A program made the translations under genes and the position numbers. Under the pieces are notes generated by a model. The model ran no database searches and was not told the origin of the DNA. It was given only the letters and a program-made list of their open reading frames with translations. 64,000 bases of DNA from JAVKFY01 sp040223615 (GTDB lineage Bacteria > Pseudomonadota > Alphaproteobacteria > GCA-2731375). Shown here one piece after another: positions 24,735 through 33,397 of this stretch. The DNA lies in NCBI GenBank assembly GCA_040223615.1, contig JAVKFY010000058.1, positions 1-64,000 of the forward strand, given 5' to 3'. How positions within the stretch are numbered: position 1 is the stretch's first letter; each line of letters starts with the position of its first letter.

Positions 24735-24797
24735 AGCGTCTCTCCCTTGCAGCTTGTTCGCTCGCGGCACGGCGCCACGTTCAGTGCCTAGGACAAG

Positions 24798-24811
24798 GTA
24801 AGCTACGTAAC
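24798..24811. promoter_or_regulatory. Candidate operator dyad, monooxygenase gene 1
   Basis: The sequence GTAAGCTACGTAAC lies 64 bases upstream of the minus-strand monooxygenase start. The reverse complement of the dyad at 27369-27382 matches it at 12 of 14 positions. Such GTAA-N6-TTAC type dyads fit TetR-like repressors; no obvious partner regulator is adjacent. Confidence 0.45.
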
Positions 24812-24843
24812 TATCCGCCGTCCAGTTCGGCAGACAGTCGCGC

Positions 24844-25557
24844 CTAGAAGCTCACGTCATCGCGGCAGTTGATCACCAGTTCGGCGACCGATGCGTTGTT
24901 CGACAGACCCAGGAGGGTCAGCACGACCTCGGCGATGTCGGTCGGTTCCATCATCTGCTCGTGCGGGAAGGTCTCCACGTCGGCGGTCATGTCGGTGGCG
25001 ACGAAACCGGGGCACAGCGCGGTGCAGCGCACGCCGTCGTCCCAGCCGGCCCGGCGCGTCGCGTGCGACAGCGCGACGGCGGCGAACTTGGTCATCGCGT
25101 AGCCGACATTGTTGTTGTAGACCGCCTTGCCGGCGATCGAGGAGACGTTGATCACCCGCCCCGCGCCGGACTTGCGCAGATGCGGCAGCGACAGCCGGAT
25201 CATCGACAGCGGCGCCTTGACGTTGATCGCCCACATCAGGTCGAGCGCGTCGTCCTTGTCGTCCTCGACGGTCACGCGGACCGCCAGACCGGCATTGTTC
25301 ACCAGTCCGTCCATGCGCCCGAACCGGTCGACGGTGGCGGCGACCCAGTCGCGATGCGTCGCCTTGTCCTCCGCGTCGAACCGGGCTGTCAGAAGACGTT
25401 CCGGCGCCCAGTCGGCGGTCATCTCCGCGAAGCTCGCCGGATCGCGCGCACCCAGGCTCAAGCTGTAGCCGGCGCCGTACAGCGCTTCGGCGACGGCGCG
25501 GCCGATGCCGCGATTGGCACCGGTGATCAGGATGACGCGCCCCTCGGCTGCGAGCAT
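24844..25557 (-). CDS. Short-chain dehydrogenase/reductase (complete catalytic motif)
   Basis: A 237-residue protein with ITGANRGIGRAVAEA near residues 11-25, LVNNAGLAV near 82-90, and the catalytic Ser and YAMTKFA (YxxxK) near 150-156 after INVSSIAGKA. It is a classical SDR acting on a hydroxyl or keto group with NAD(P)H. The ATG at 25557 is chosen over an upstream TTG because GAGGAG stands six bases before it. It follows the CmcJ-like gene by 15 bases in the same direction, so they are likely co-transcribed. Confidence 0.9.
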   Translation of the reverse strand: MLAAEGRVILITGANRGIGRAVAEALYGAGYSLSLGARDPASFAEMTADWAPERLLTARFDAEDKATHRDWVAATVDRFGRMDGLVNNAGLAVRVTVEDDKDDALDLMWAINVKAPLSMIRLSLPHLRKSGAGRVINVSSIAGKAVYNNNVGYAMTKFAAVALSHATRRAGWDDGVRCTALCPGFVATDMTADVETFPHEQMMEPTDIAEVVLTLLGLSNNASVAELVINCRDDVSF

Positions 25558-25572
25558 CGGCAACTCCTCTCG

Positions 25573-26553
25573 TCAGTCGTACAGCACGGCGCAGCGCACC
25601 TCGATCGACCAGCGTTCCGGCGCATCGGCGGGCGTGGTCGGGTCGGCGAAGGCGCTGTGGAAGCTGAAGGTACAGGGCGCGCCGCCGCCGGCGTCGGCGG
25701 TCTCGCCCTGGGTTCGCGCCAGCCGGCCGGCGGAATCCCATTGCTTGATCAGCAGCGCCTCGTCGCGGGTCAACGCCGGGTAGAAGAACCACTCGTGACC
25801 CTCGGCGTGCCGGGCGAAGTAGTTCTCGCCGACCCGGTCGGCGTAGTGGATCTCGAACACCACCAGGTCGTCGGGCCGCACGCTGGCGGCGTCGCACAGC
25901 GCCAGCGGGTGGATCGCCACCGATTCGGCCACGATGTTGCGCCACAGGTTGATGATGGCGAAGCGGCCGTCTGCGATCGCCTGTTCCACCTCGTCGGCAT
26001 CGAGCAGCGACTCGTTGTCGTCCAGGACCGCGCGCAGCGTATCGTTGGCGCCTGGAGGCCGGGTCAGGTCGCGCAGGCGCTGCGGCGCGCTGGTCAGCGT
26101 GTAGTCGCCGTGCACCACGCTGGCCGGTCCCTGCACCTGCTGGCCGCCCTCGATGCGCCGCTTGCTGGCCTTGCCGGCGGCCGAACGCACGTTGTGGTCG
26201 AACGCCGCGACCCGCCGCGCCCCGGTCGCCTCGGCAATGATCGCCGTGCACTGCGGGTAGTAGTCGCGAACCACTTGGTGATGGTCGAAGAAGTCCAGGT
26301 CCGGGGTTTCCAGCGGCCGCGCCAGCATCTCGAACCCGTTGTCGGCCAGCGTCTTGGCCTTCGGGCCCGACAGTTGCCGGGCGTCGCGCACCGGCATCTC
26401 GCAGGGCGTCAGGTCGACGCCTTGCCATTCCGCGTCGCTGCCGTCCCGGTCCCGCCGCGTCAGCACCTTGCCGTTGCGGTAGAGCGAGGGCAGCGCCGTG
26501 GCCGCCATGTAGTTGAACGATCCGGTGCGTACCGCGCCGGCTGCCGCATTCAT
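25573..26553 (-). CDS. CmcJ/NvfI family oxidoreductase-like protein
   Basis: A 326-residue protein carrying the traits of the CmcJ/AsaB/NvfI group: FDHHQVVRDYYPQCTAIIAE near residues 88-107, AFDHNVRS, VHGDYTLTSAPQRLRDL and INLWRNIVAESVAIHPLALC. This group was first linked to cephamycin methoxylation (CmcJ) and fungal oxygenation steps; bacterial members are often hydroxylase or desaturase homologues of unknown substrate. The start at 26553 avoids an unlikely N-terminal extension. It is divergent from the glutathione transferase gene by 117 bases. Confidence 0.8.
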   Translation of the reverse strand: MNAAAGAVRTGSFNYMAATALPSLYRNGKVLTRRDRDGSDAEWQGVDLTPCEMPVRDARQLSGPKAKTLADNGFEMLARPLETPDLDFFDHHQVVRDYYPQCTAIIAEATGARRVAAFDHNVRSAAGKASKRRIEGGQQVQGPASVVHGDYTLTSAPQRLRDLTRPPGANDTLRAVLDDNESLLDADEVEQAIADGRFAIINLWRNIVAESVAIHPLALCDAASVRPDDLVVFEIHYADRVGENYFARHAEGHEWFFYPALTRDEALLIKQWDSAGRLARTQGETADAGGGAPCTFSFHSAFADPTTPADAPERWSIEVRCAVLYD

Positions 26554-26670
26554 CGCTGAATCCTGACCTTTTGCCTGCCGATGCCAATGGCACCGCTGTT
26601 CGCCCCACGATAACATCAGGTCAACTCAGACGGCGACAAGCCGCCATCGCATCCACAGGAGGGACGTCAA

Positions 26671-27312
26671 ATGGAAATCTATGCCGATCCGATCACGGTC
26701 AACTGCCGCAAGGTCCTCGCGGGCCTGAAGTTTCTGGGTGCCGACTACTCGCTTTCCAAGGTCGACTACTTCGCCGGCGAGCAGAAGGGCGACGCATTCA
26801 AGAAGATCAACCCGAACGCCGCGCTGCCGGCGCTGAAGGACGGCGACCTGATGTTGTGGGAATCGAACGCGATCCTGCAATACGCCGCCGACAAGCTGGG
26901 CAAGACCAGCGAGTACCCTTCCGACCCGGCCAAGCGCGCCGACGTCAACCGCTGGCTGCTGTGGGAAGCCGCCTCGTGGTTCCCGACCTGCTACATCTAC
27001 CTGGTCGAGAACTGCGTGAAGCCGCTGCTCGGCGGCGCCCCGGACCAGGCGATCCTCGACGGCGAGGCGGAGAATTTCCACAAGCTGGCCGGCATCCTCG
27101 ACGAGCGCCTGAGCCGGAACAAGTGGATCTGCGGCGACAACCCGACGATCGCCGACATCGCCGTCGCCTCGCCGATGCATCTCTACGGCTGGTCCAAGCT
27201 GCCGCTCGACCAGCATCCGAACATCCAGCGCTGGATGAGCGAGTGCGTCGAGCAACTGCCGGCCTGGAAGGCGACCCACGTCGGCGAGGGCTTCAAGGCC
27301 GAGGCGGCCTAG
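26671..27312 (+). CDS. Glutathione S-transferase
   Basis: A 213-residue protein with an N-terminal thioredoxin-fold domain (MEIYADPITVNCRKVLAGLK) and NPNAALPALKDGDLMLWESNAILQYAAD near residues 49-76, the G-site loop and the conserved Glu-Ser that contacts glutathione. The helical C-terminal domain has the N-capping motif NPTIADIAVASPM. It may conjugate or isomerise electrophilic breakdown products of the neighbouring monooxygenase pathway. An AGGAGGGA ribosome site precedes the ATG. Confidence 0.9.
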   Translation: MEIYADPITVNCRKVLAGLKFLGADYSLSKVDYFAGEQKGDAFKKINPNAALPALKDGDLMLWESNAILQYAADKLGKTSEYPSDPAKRADVNRWLLWEAASWFPTCYIYLVENCVKPLLGGAPDQAILDGEAENFHKLAGILDERLSRNKWICGDNPTIADIAVASPMHLYGWSKLPLDQHPNIQRWMSECVEQLPAWKATHVGEGFKAEAA

Positions 27313-27368
27313 GTTGAGCCGACAGTCGACGTAGATCAAACGGCGGTTGCCCTCCCGTCCCGAAATAT

Positions 27369-27382
27369 GTAACCTAGCTTAC
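27369..27382. promoter_or_regulatory. Candidate operator dyad, monooxygenase gene 2
   Basis: The near-palindrome GTAACCTAGCTTAC sits 29 bases before the plus-strand monooxygenase ATG, overlapping the place where a promoter would be expected. Its reverse complement matches 12 of 14 bases of the dyad at 24798-24811 in front of the other monooxygenase gene. Confidence 0.5.
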
Positions 27383-27410
27383 TAAATCAGGACTGGAGGG
27401 TACGCGACCG

Positions 27411-29003
27411 ATGGCCGCGACGGATTTCGATTGTGTGATTGTCGGCGCCGGCTTCGGCGGCATGTACATGCTGCACCGGTTGCGCAAGCTGGGCTTCAGC
27501 GCGCGCGTGTTCGAGGCCGGCAGCGGCGTCGGCGGCACCTGGTACTGGAACCGCTACCCCGGCGCGCGTTGCGACGTGGAGAGCATGCAGTACTCCTACC
27601 AGTTCGACGACGAACTGCAGCAGGAATGGGAGTGGACCGAACGTTACTCGCCGCAGCCGGAGATCCTAAAATACGCCAACCACGTCGCCGACCGCTACGA
27701 CCTGCGCCGCGACATCCAGTTCGACACCCGCGTCCGATCCGCCACCTTCGATGAAGCCGCCGACCTGTGGCGCGTCGAGACCGAAGACGGCAACACCGCG
27801 ACCGCGCGCTTCGTGGTGATGGCGACGGGCTGCCTCAGCGCGCCGAACAAGCCGAAGATCGCCGGCGTCGACGACTTCCAGGGCGAGACCTACCACACCG
27901 GCCTGTGGCCGCACGACGGCGTCGACTTCACCGGCAAGCGGGTCGGCGTGATCGGCACCGGCTCCTCGGCGATTCAGTCGATCCCGGAGATCGCCAAGCA
28001 GGCCGCGCACCTGACGGTGTTCCAGCGCACCCCGAACTACACCGTCCCGGCGCACAACCAGCCGCTCGACCCCGACTACGTCGCCGAGGTGAAGGCGCAC
28101 TACAACGAAATGCGCGCGAGGGCCAAGCTGATGCCGCCCGGCATCGACCTGACGATCGGCGGCCCGTCAGCCGTCGCCGTCTCCGAGGAGGAGCGGCGCC
28201 GTGAGTTCGAACGGCGCTGGAACTACGGCGGCATCACCTTCATGGCCTCCTTCGCCGACCTGCTGCTCGACGAGAAGGCCAACGACACCGCGGCCGAGTT
28301 CGTGCGCGAGCGCATCCGCGAAACGGTGAAGGACCCGAAGCTCGCCGAGACGCTGAGCCCGAGCAACGTCATCGGCTGCAAGCGGCTGTGCGTCGATACC
28401 GGCTACTGGCAGACCTACAACCGCGACAACGTCGCCCTGGTCGACGTCTCCGGCGAACCGATCGATCGCATTACCGAGACCGGCGTGCGCGCGCACGGCC
28501 AGGATTACGAGTTCGATGCCATCGTCTTCGCCACCGGCTTCGACGCGATGACCGGCGCGATCAGCCGCATCGACATCCGTGGCCGCGGTGGCGAAGTGCT
28601 GAAGGAGAAGTGGGCGGCGGGCCCGCGCGCCTATCTCGGCGTCGCGACCGCCGGCTTCCCCAACCTGTTCATGATCACCGGGCCGGGAAGCCCCTCGGTG
28701 CTGACCAACATGCTGCCGTCGATCGAGCAGCACGTGGAGTGGATATCCGACGCCATGGCCTACGTGCGCGAACGCGGCCACCAGACCATCGATCCGATGC
28801 GCGAGGCCGAGGACGACTGGGTCGGACACGTGAACGAGGTCGCCGGCGGCTCGCTGCGCTCGACCTGCTCGTCCTGGTATGTCGGCGCCAACGTGCCCGG
28901 CAAGCCGCGCGTGTTCATGCCCTACATCGGCGGGTTCCCGGTCTACGTCGAGAAGTGCAACGAGGTCGCCGCCAAGGGCTACGAGGGCTTCGCGCTGGCC
29001 TAA
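27411..29003 (+). CDS. Baeyer-Villiger monooxygenase, cyclohexanone monooxygenase-like
   Basis: A 530-residue flavoprotein with an FAD motif GAGFGG at 12-17, the type I fingerprint FQGETYHTGLWP at 156-167, and a second NADPH motif VIGTGSSAIQ near 180-189. The block GTWYWNRYPGARCDVES near 43-59 and the C-terminal PNLFMITGPGSPSVLTNM resemble cyclohexanone/cyclopentanone monooxygenases. The enzyme converts a cyclic or linear ketone into a lactone or ester. It is about 40 percent similar by eye to the other monooxygenase here. Its stop overlaps the stop of the amidohydrolase gene by three bases. Confidence 0.93.
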   Translation: MAATDFDCVIVGAGFGGMYMLHRLRKLGFSARVFEAGSGVGGTWYWNRYPGARCDVESMQYSYQFDDELQQEWEWTERYSPQPEILKYANHVADRYDLRRDIQFDTRVRSATFDEAADLWRVETEDGNTATARFVVMATGCLSAPNKPKIAGVDDFQGETYHTGLWPHDGVDFTGKRVGVIGTGSSAIQSIPEIAKQAAHLTVFQRTPNYTVPAHNQPLDPDYVAEVKAHYNEMRARAKLMPPGIDLTIGGPSAVAVSEEERRREFERRWNYGGITFMASFADLLLDEKANDTAAEFVRERIRETVKDPKLAETLSPSNVIGCKRLCVDTGYWQTYNRDNVALVDVSGEPIDRITETGVRAHGQDYEFDAIVFATGFDAMTGAISRIDIRGRGGEVLKEKWAAGPRAYLGVATAGFPNLFMITGPGSPSVLTNMLPSIEQHVEWISDAMAYVRERGHQTIDPMREAEDDWVGHVNEVAGGSLRSTCSSWYVGANVPGKPRVFMPYIGGFPVYVEKCNEVAAKGYEGFALA

Positions 29004-30466
29004 GCCTGCGTCCCCGCCGCGCCGTCGCCGAGCTTCAGTGCACGGCCGGGACGCGCCCCGGTGGAGCCGCCCATCGCCCAGACCGGTTCGCCGTTGACCA
29101 TCACCAGGTGGATGCCGGCGGCCGGCTGCTTCGGGTCGGTGAAGGTCGCGCTGTCCTTCACCGTCGCCGGATCGAAGATCACCAGGTCGGCGAAGGCACC
29201 CGCCCGCACCACGCCCCGGTCGGCGAAGCCGAACACGCTGGCCGGCAGGCCGGACATCCGGTGCACGGCTTCTTCCAGGCTCAGCACGCCGAGGTCGCGG
29301 GCATAGTGGCCGAGCACCCGCGGGAAGGTCCCCCACAGGCGCGGGTGCGGGTGGTCGTCGTCGGGAATGCCGTCGGAGCCGACCATCGTCGCCGGGAACT
29401 GCATGATCCGCTGCACATCGTCCTCGTGCATCGAGAAGTAGATCGCGCCGGCCGGCTGCAGCCGCGCCGCCGCCTCTTCCCGGTCGACGCCCCACTCGGC
29501 GCAGAGCTCGTCGAGGTCGCGCGTGCCGCATTCCGGCATCGCCTCCGACCAGGTGATCACGACCTTCTCCGACACCTCTGCCCGCTCCGGTAGCAGCCGG
29601 GTCGACGAGGCGATGTAGGGGTAGAGGTCGAGGAAGATGTTCTGCCGTTCGCGCAGGGCCGCGATCCGCGCCAGCGTCTCGCTCGAACGGCCGTAGTTCG
29701 CCTTGCCCACGCACTTGTGGTGCGAGATCACCGTGCGCACGCCGCCGGCGCCGCCGATCGCGGCGGTCTCGTCGATCGCGTCCAGCACGTGATCGCCCTC
29801 GTCGCGCATGTGCGCGGTGTAGACCGCGTCGAACGGCCCCAGCACCTCGGCCAGCGCCGCCACTTCCGCGGTCTCGGCGTGCGTCGCCTCCGGGTAGAAC
29901 AGCCCGCTCGACATGCCAATGGCGCCGGCCTGCAGGCTTTCCTTCAGGACCGCCTGCATGTCGGCGATCTCCGCGTCGCTGGCGGTGCGCTTCAGGCTGT
30001 CCATGGCGCCGGAGCGCAACGAGGAATGGCCGACCAGCATCGCCGAGTTGATCGCCGACGGGCTCACCTCCAGCGCGTGGAAGTAGTCGTGCATGGTGGC
30101 GAAGCGGGTGGAGTCGTCGCGGTCGATCAGGCTGGCGCCCCATTTGCCGGCGTTCGGCGCCAGTGAGAAACCGCAATTGCCACAGATCACCGTGGTGACG
30201 CCCTGGCTCGCCTTCGGCGCCATGTCCGGCTTGCTCATCACCACCTTGTCGTCGTGCGTGTGCACGTCGATGAAGCCGGGCGCCACCGCCAGGCCCTTGG
30301 CATCGATTTCTCGGTCGGCCGCTATCGCGCCGAGGTCGCCGACCGCGACGACGCGCTCGCCCGTCACCGCGACGTCGGCCTGGCGACGCGACGCCCCGGT
30401 GCCGTCGAACAGGGTGGCGCCGCGAATGATCAGGTCGGCCCGGCCGCCGGCATCGCGCGTCGTCAT
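29000..30466 (-). CDS. N-acyl-D-amino-acid deacylase family amidohydrolase
   Basis: A 488-residue metal-dependent hydrolase. The first metal motif is GFIDVHTHDD (His69, His71), Cys95 lies in VICGNCG, which is the metal-ligand Cys of D-aminoacylases, and later motifs are YTAHMRDEG, ISHHKCVG and MVGSDGIPDDDHPHPR. The C-terminal barrel ends with ADLVIFDPATVKDSATFTDP. Family members hydrolyse N-acylated D-amino acids or related cyclic amides. The ATG overlaps the LysR stop as ATGA, so it is translationally coupled to its likely regulator. Confidence 0.9.
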   Translation of the reverse strand: MTTRDAGGRADLIIRGATLFDGTGASRRQADVAVTGERVVAVGDLGAIAADREIDAKGLAVAPGFIDVHTHDDKVVMSKPDMAPKASQGVTTVICGNCGFSLAPNAGKWGASLIDRDDSTRFATMHDYFHALEVSPSAINSAMLVGHSSLRSGAMDSLKRTASDAEIADMQAVLKESLQAGAIGMSSGLFYPEATHAETAEVAALAEVLGPFDAVYTAHMRDEGDHVLDAIDETAAIGGAGGVRTVISHHKCVGKANYGRSSETLARIAALRERQNIFLDLYPYIASSTRLLPERAEVSEKVVITWSEAMPECGTRDLDELCAEWGVDREEAAARLQPAGAIYFSMHEDDVQRIMQFPATMVGSDGIPDDDHPHPRLWGTFPRVLGHYARDLGVLSLEEAVHRMSGLPASVFGFADRGVVRAGAFADLVIFDPATVKDSATFTDPKQPAAGIHLVMVNGEPVWAMGGSTGARPGRALKLGDGAAGTQA

Positions 30467-31344
30467 GTTGATTGTCTCCAGTCATGTCGCCCGACCGCAT
30501 CGATCAACAGCCGCAGCGTGGGTGAATAGCGCCGTCCGGCGACCGTAGCCAGCGAGACGGTGCGCGTCACCGCCGGATCGACGATCGGCCGCATCACGAC
30601 GCCCGGTAAGGTCGGCAGGTATTCCGGCATCACCGCGCAACCGACGCCGGCCAGGATCATCGCCTGCACCCAGTCCTCGCGTTCCGCGCTCTGGCGCGTG
30701 CGGGTCTTGAAGTCGCGGCCGCCGCCCAGCGCATCGAAATGGTCGGCGAACTCGCAGTGCAGCCGTACCAGGTAGTCCTCGCCATCCAGCTCGCGCATCG
30801 GGATACCGTTCATCTGCTCGAAGCGATGACCGCGCGCGAAGGCGATCATATAGCGTTCGTCGAACAGGGGCCGGGCATCGACCCGGTCCGGCAGGTTCGG
30901 CAGCGCCAGCAGGCCGACATCGACCTCGCCTTCCATCAGGCACTCGACCAGTCCGTGGCACGATGCCTCGGCGATGGTCAGGTCCAGGTCCGGAACGTGC
31001 TGATGCAGGTGACGCAGCAACGTGGCCAGATGGGCCGGCGACAGCGTCGACATCACCCCCAGCGTGATCGGCGCCCGCTTTCCGCGCCGCGCTTCGCGGG
31101 CAAAGGTCGCGGCGGCATCGCTTGCGGCGACGACGTCCGCCAGGTGCGGCTGCAACGCGCGACCGAGTGCGGTCAGGTGCGTGAGGTTGCGTTCGCGCCG
31201 GAACAGTTCGCCACCGAATTCCGCCTCCAGCTTCTTGATCGCCCGGGTCAGTGACGGCTGCGCCACGTGGCACTGTTCGGCCGCCCGGGTGAAGTTGAGC
31301 GTTTCGCACAGCGCCAGGAAGTAGCGCACCTGGTGCATCTCCAT
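30463..31344 (-). CDS. LysR-family transcriptional regulator
   Basis: A 293-residue regulator. The helix-turn-helix is in HQVRYFLALCETLNFTRAAE and CHVAQPSLTRAIKKLEAEFG, then a PBP2-like effector domain with ITLGVMSTLSPAHLATLLRH. The start ATG at 31344 follows a GGGGG run; a second ATG two codons downstream also fits. It is co-transcribed with the amidohydrolase and probably controls it and the divergent exported-protein operon. A perfect dyad with T-N11-A spacing lies 39 bases upstream. Confidence 0.92.
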   Translation of the reverse strand: MEMHQVRYFLALCETLNFTRAAEQCHVAQPSLTRAIKKLEAEFGGELFRRERNLTHLTALGRALQPHLADVVAASDAAATFAREARRGKRAPITLGVMSTLSPAHLATLLRHLHQHVPDLDLTIAEASCHGLVECLMEGEVDVGLLALPNLPDRVDARPLFDERYMIAFARGHRFEQMNGIPMRELDGEDYLVRLHCEFADHFDALGGGRDFKTRTRQSAEREDWVQAMILAGVGCAVMPEYLPTLPGVVMRPIVDPAVTRTVSLATVAGRRYSPTLRLLIDAVGRHDWRQST

Positions 31345-31382
31345 TGCAGCCCCCGTGATCGCCCGCGCGGCCGCGAATCCGG

Positions 31383-31401
31383 CCATAGCTGGCGGCTATG
31401 G
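31383..31401. promoter_or_regulatory. LysR-type operator (T-N11-A dyad)
   Basis: The perfect inverted repeat CCATAGCTGGCGGCTATGG has 7-base arms and a 5-base spacer, and it contains the T-N11-A core of LysR sites (T at 31386, A at 31398). It lies between the divergent LysR and exported-protein genes, 39 bases from the LysR start and 87 bases from the GTG at 31489. It is well placed for autoregulation. Confidence 0.7.
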
Positions 31402-31488
31402 AAACGCGAACCAGACGATATTTCAACTCGTCGCGCCACGCCGCCATCTTCTCCCCCATCGCTGCAAGCCAATGGAGGGGCTGGACCC

Positions 31489-31959
31489 GTGCAACATCGT
31501 CGTCACACTTCGCTGCTTACCGCGCTCGCCACGCTGCTGGTGCTGGCCGCCGCCGCCGCCCGCGCCGCCGAACCGACGGTCGTCGAGCTGACCCAGACCG
31601 GTTGCCAGTTCGTCGAGGTCGAGACCGCCGATCACGGCTACGCCACCCGGAAGGCCGAGGATTGCGAGGCGATCAACGCCAGGTCCGGTGACGGTCGCCT
31701 GGCGGCGTCGAAGACCATCGCCCTGAAGCCCGGCAAGTACGTCTTTCGCGTCACCAACCGAAACGTGCCCTACGAGCTTGGTTTCTGGTTGCGCGGCGAC
31801 GGCCTGATCTCGCGCGCCACCTTGCCGTCGGTCTCCGGTGGCGGCCTCACCGAGGGCAAGACCCAGGACTACGAGATCAAGCTGGTCGCCGGCGAGTATG
31901 TCTACTCCTGCCCGCTGAACCCGACGCCGAACTATCGGCTGGTTGTTTCGGAGGGCTGA
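31489..31959 (+). CDS. Exported cupredoxin-like protein without obvious copper ligands
   Basis: A 156-residue protein starting at GTG with GGAGGGG eight bases upstream. A signal peptide (about residues 1-27, cleaved near ARAA-EP) precedes a beta-rich domain with ALKPGKYVFRVTNRNVPYEL and AGEYVYSCPLNPTPNYRLVV, the last resembling the Cys-containing loop of cupredoxins. The His ligands are missing, so copper binding is doubtful. It lies two bases before the flavin oxidoreductase gene, so they are co-expressed. Confidence 0.7.
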   Translation: MQHRRHTSLLTALATLLVLAAAAARAAEPTVVELTQTGCQFVEVETADHGYATRKAEDCEAINARSGDGRLAASKTIALKPGKYVFRVTNRNVPYELGFWLRGDGLISRATLPSVSGGGLTEGKTQDYEIKLVAGEYVYSCPLNPTPNYRLVVSEG

Positions 31960-31961
31960 GC

Positions 31962-33386
31962 ATGAGCAACCACATCGAGGCCGACATCGCCATCATCGGC
32001 GCCGGCTCCGGCGGCCTTTCGGTCGCCGCCGGAGCCGCCCAGATGGGCGCGCGCACCGTGCTTATCGAGAAACACAAAATGGGCGGCGACTGTCTGAACT
32101 ACGGCTGCGTGCCGTCCAAGGCGCTCATCGCCGCCGCCCACGCCGCGCATCAGGCCCGCACCAGCGCCCGGTTCGGCGTCAACGGGCACGAGCCGGACGT
32201 ACGCTTCAACGAGGTGCACGATCACGTGCACGACGTCATCGCCGGCATCGAACCGCACGACTCGGTGGAACGGTTCGAAAGCCTCGGCGTGACCGTGATC
32301 CAGGCCGCCGGCCGCTTCATCGGCCCGAACACGCTGCTGGCTGGCGACAAGCGGATCAAGGCCCGGCGCATCGTCATCGCCACCGGCAGCCGCGCCGCCA
32401 TCCCGGACCTGCCGGGGCTGGCCGACGTGCCCTACCTGACCAACGAGACGGTGTTCGATCTGACCGAGCGGCCGGCGCACCTGATCGTCATTGGCGGCGG
32501 CCCGATCGGGGTTGAGCTGGCGCAGGCGCACCGCCGCCTGGGTGCCGAGGTCACAGTGATCCAGCGCAGCCGGCTGATGCCCAAGGACGATGCCGACGCG
32601 GTCGACGTGGTCCGCCATGCGTTGCTCGCCGACGGTGTCGCCGTGCACGAGCACGCGACGATCGAGAGCATCGCGCGCGAAGGCAATCGGATCGCGATCC
32701 GCCTGCAAAGCCACGGTCAGTGCATTCGGGTCGCCGGCTCGCACCTGCTGGTCGCCGCCGGTCGGCAACCGAATACCGGCGGCCTTGAGCTCGAAGCCGC
32801 CGGCATCGCTCACGGGCCGCGCGGCATTCAGGTCGACCCCCGGCTGCGCACGTCGAACAAGCGCGTTTTCGCCGTCGGCGACGTCAATGGCGGGCCGCAA
32901 TTCACCCACGTCGCCGGCTATCACGCCGGTATCGTGATCCGTAACGCGCTCTTCAACCTGCCGGCCAGGATCGACCAGCGCGCGGTGCCTTGGGTGACTT
33001 ACGCGGATCCCGAACTGGCTCATGTCGGGCTCACGGCGGCCGCGGCCGCCGAACAGGGCATCAACGTCACCACCACGCGCTTCGCCTTCGCCGATAACGA
33101 CCGCGCCCGGGCCGAGCGCGCCACCGAGGGTTTCGCCAAAGCGGTCGTCGGAAAGCGCGGCGTGGTACTGGGCGCGACTCTCGTCGGCCGGCATGCCGGC
33201 GAGTTGCTGATGCCGTGGATTCTGGCGGTGAAGAAGCGACTGAAGATCGGCGACATCGCTTCGCTGATCGCGCCCTATCCGACTCTCTCGGAAGTCTCCA
33301 AACGCGCCGCCGGCGCCTATTTCACCCCTGCGCTGTTCTCCAGCCGCACCGCCAAGGTGGTGCGGCTGATGCAGCGCCTGCCTTGA
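31962..33386 (+). CDS. Pyridine nucleotide-disulfide oxidoreductase, mercuric-reductase/Lpd-like
   Basis: A 474-residue flavoprotein. The FAD motif is IIGAGSGGLS, the redox pair is GGDCLNYGCVPSK (Cys44, Cys49), the NAD(P) motif is VIGGGPIGVELA and the second FAD block is VFAVGDVNGGPQFTHVA. Near the C-terminus APYPTLSEV replaces the catalytic HxPT of lipoamide dehydrogenase with Tyr, and no second Cys pair for mercury is present. It therefore probably reduces another disulfide or quinone-like substrate. It is followed by a TVP38 gene 11 bases on, a pairing often seen. Confidence 0.88.
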   Translation: MSNHIEADIAIIGAGSGGLSVAAGAAQMGARTVLIEKHKMGGDCLNYGCVPSKALIAAAHAAHQARTSARFGVNGHEPDVRFNEVHDHVHDVIAGIEPHDSVERFESLGVTVIQAAGRFIGPNTLLAGDKRIKARRIVIATGSRAAIPDLPGLADVPYLTNETVFDLTERPAHLIVIGGGPIGVELAQAHRRLGAEVTVIQRSRLMPKDDADAVDVVRHALLADGVAVHEHATIESIAREGNRIAIRLQSHGQCIRVAGSHLLVAAGRQPNTGGLELEAAGIAHGPRGIQVDPRLRTSNKRVFAVGDVNGGPQFTHVAGYHAGIVIRNALFNLPARIDQRAVPWVTYADPELAHVGLTAAAAAEQGINVTTTRFAFADNDRARAERATEGFAKAVVGKRGVVLGATLVGRHAGELLMPWILAVKKRLKIGDIASLIAPYPTLSEVSKRAAGAYFTPALFSSRTAKVVRLMQRLP

Positions 33387-33397
33387 GGAACCGAACC

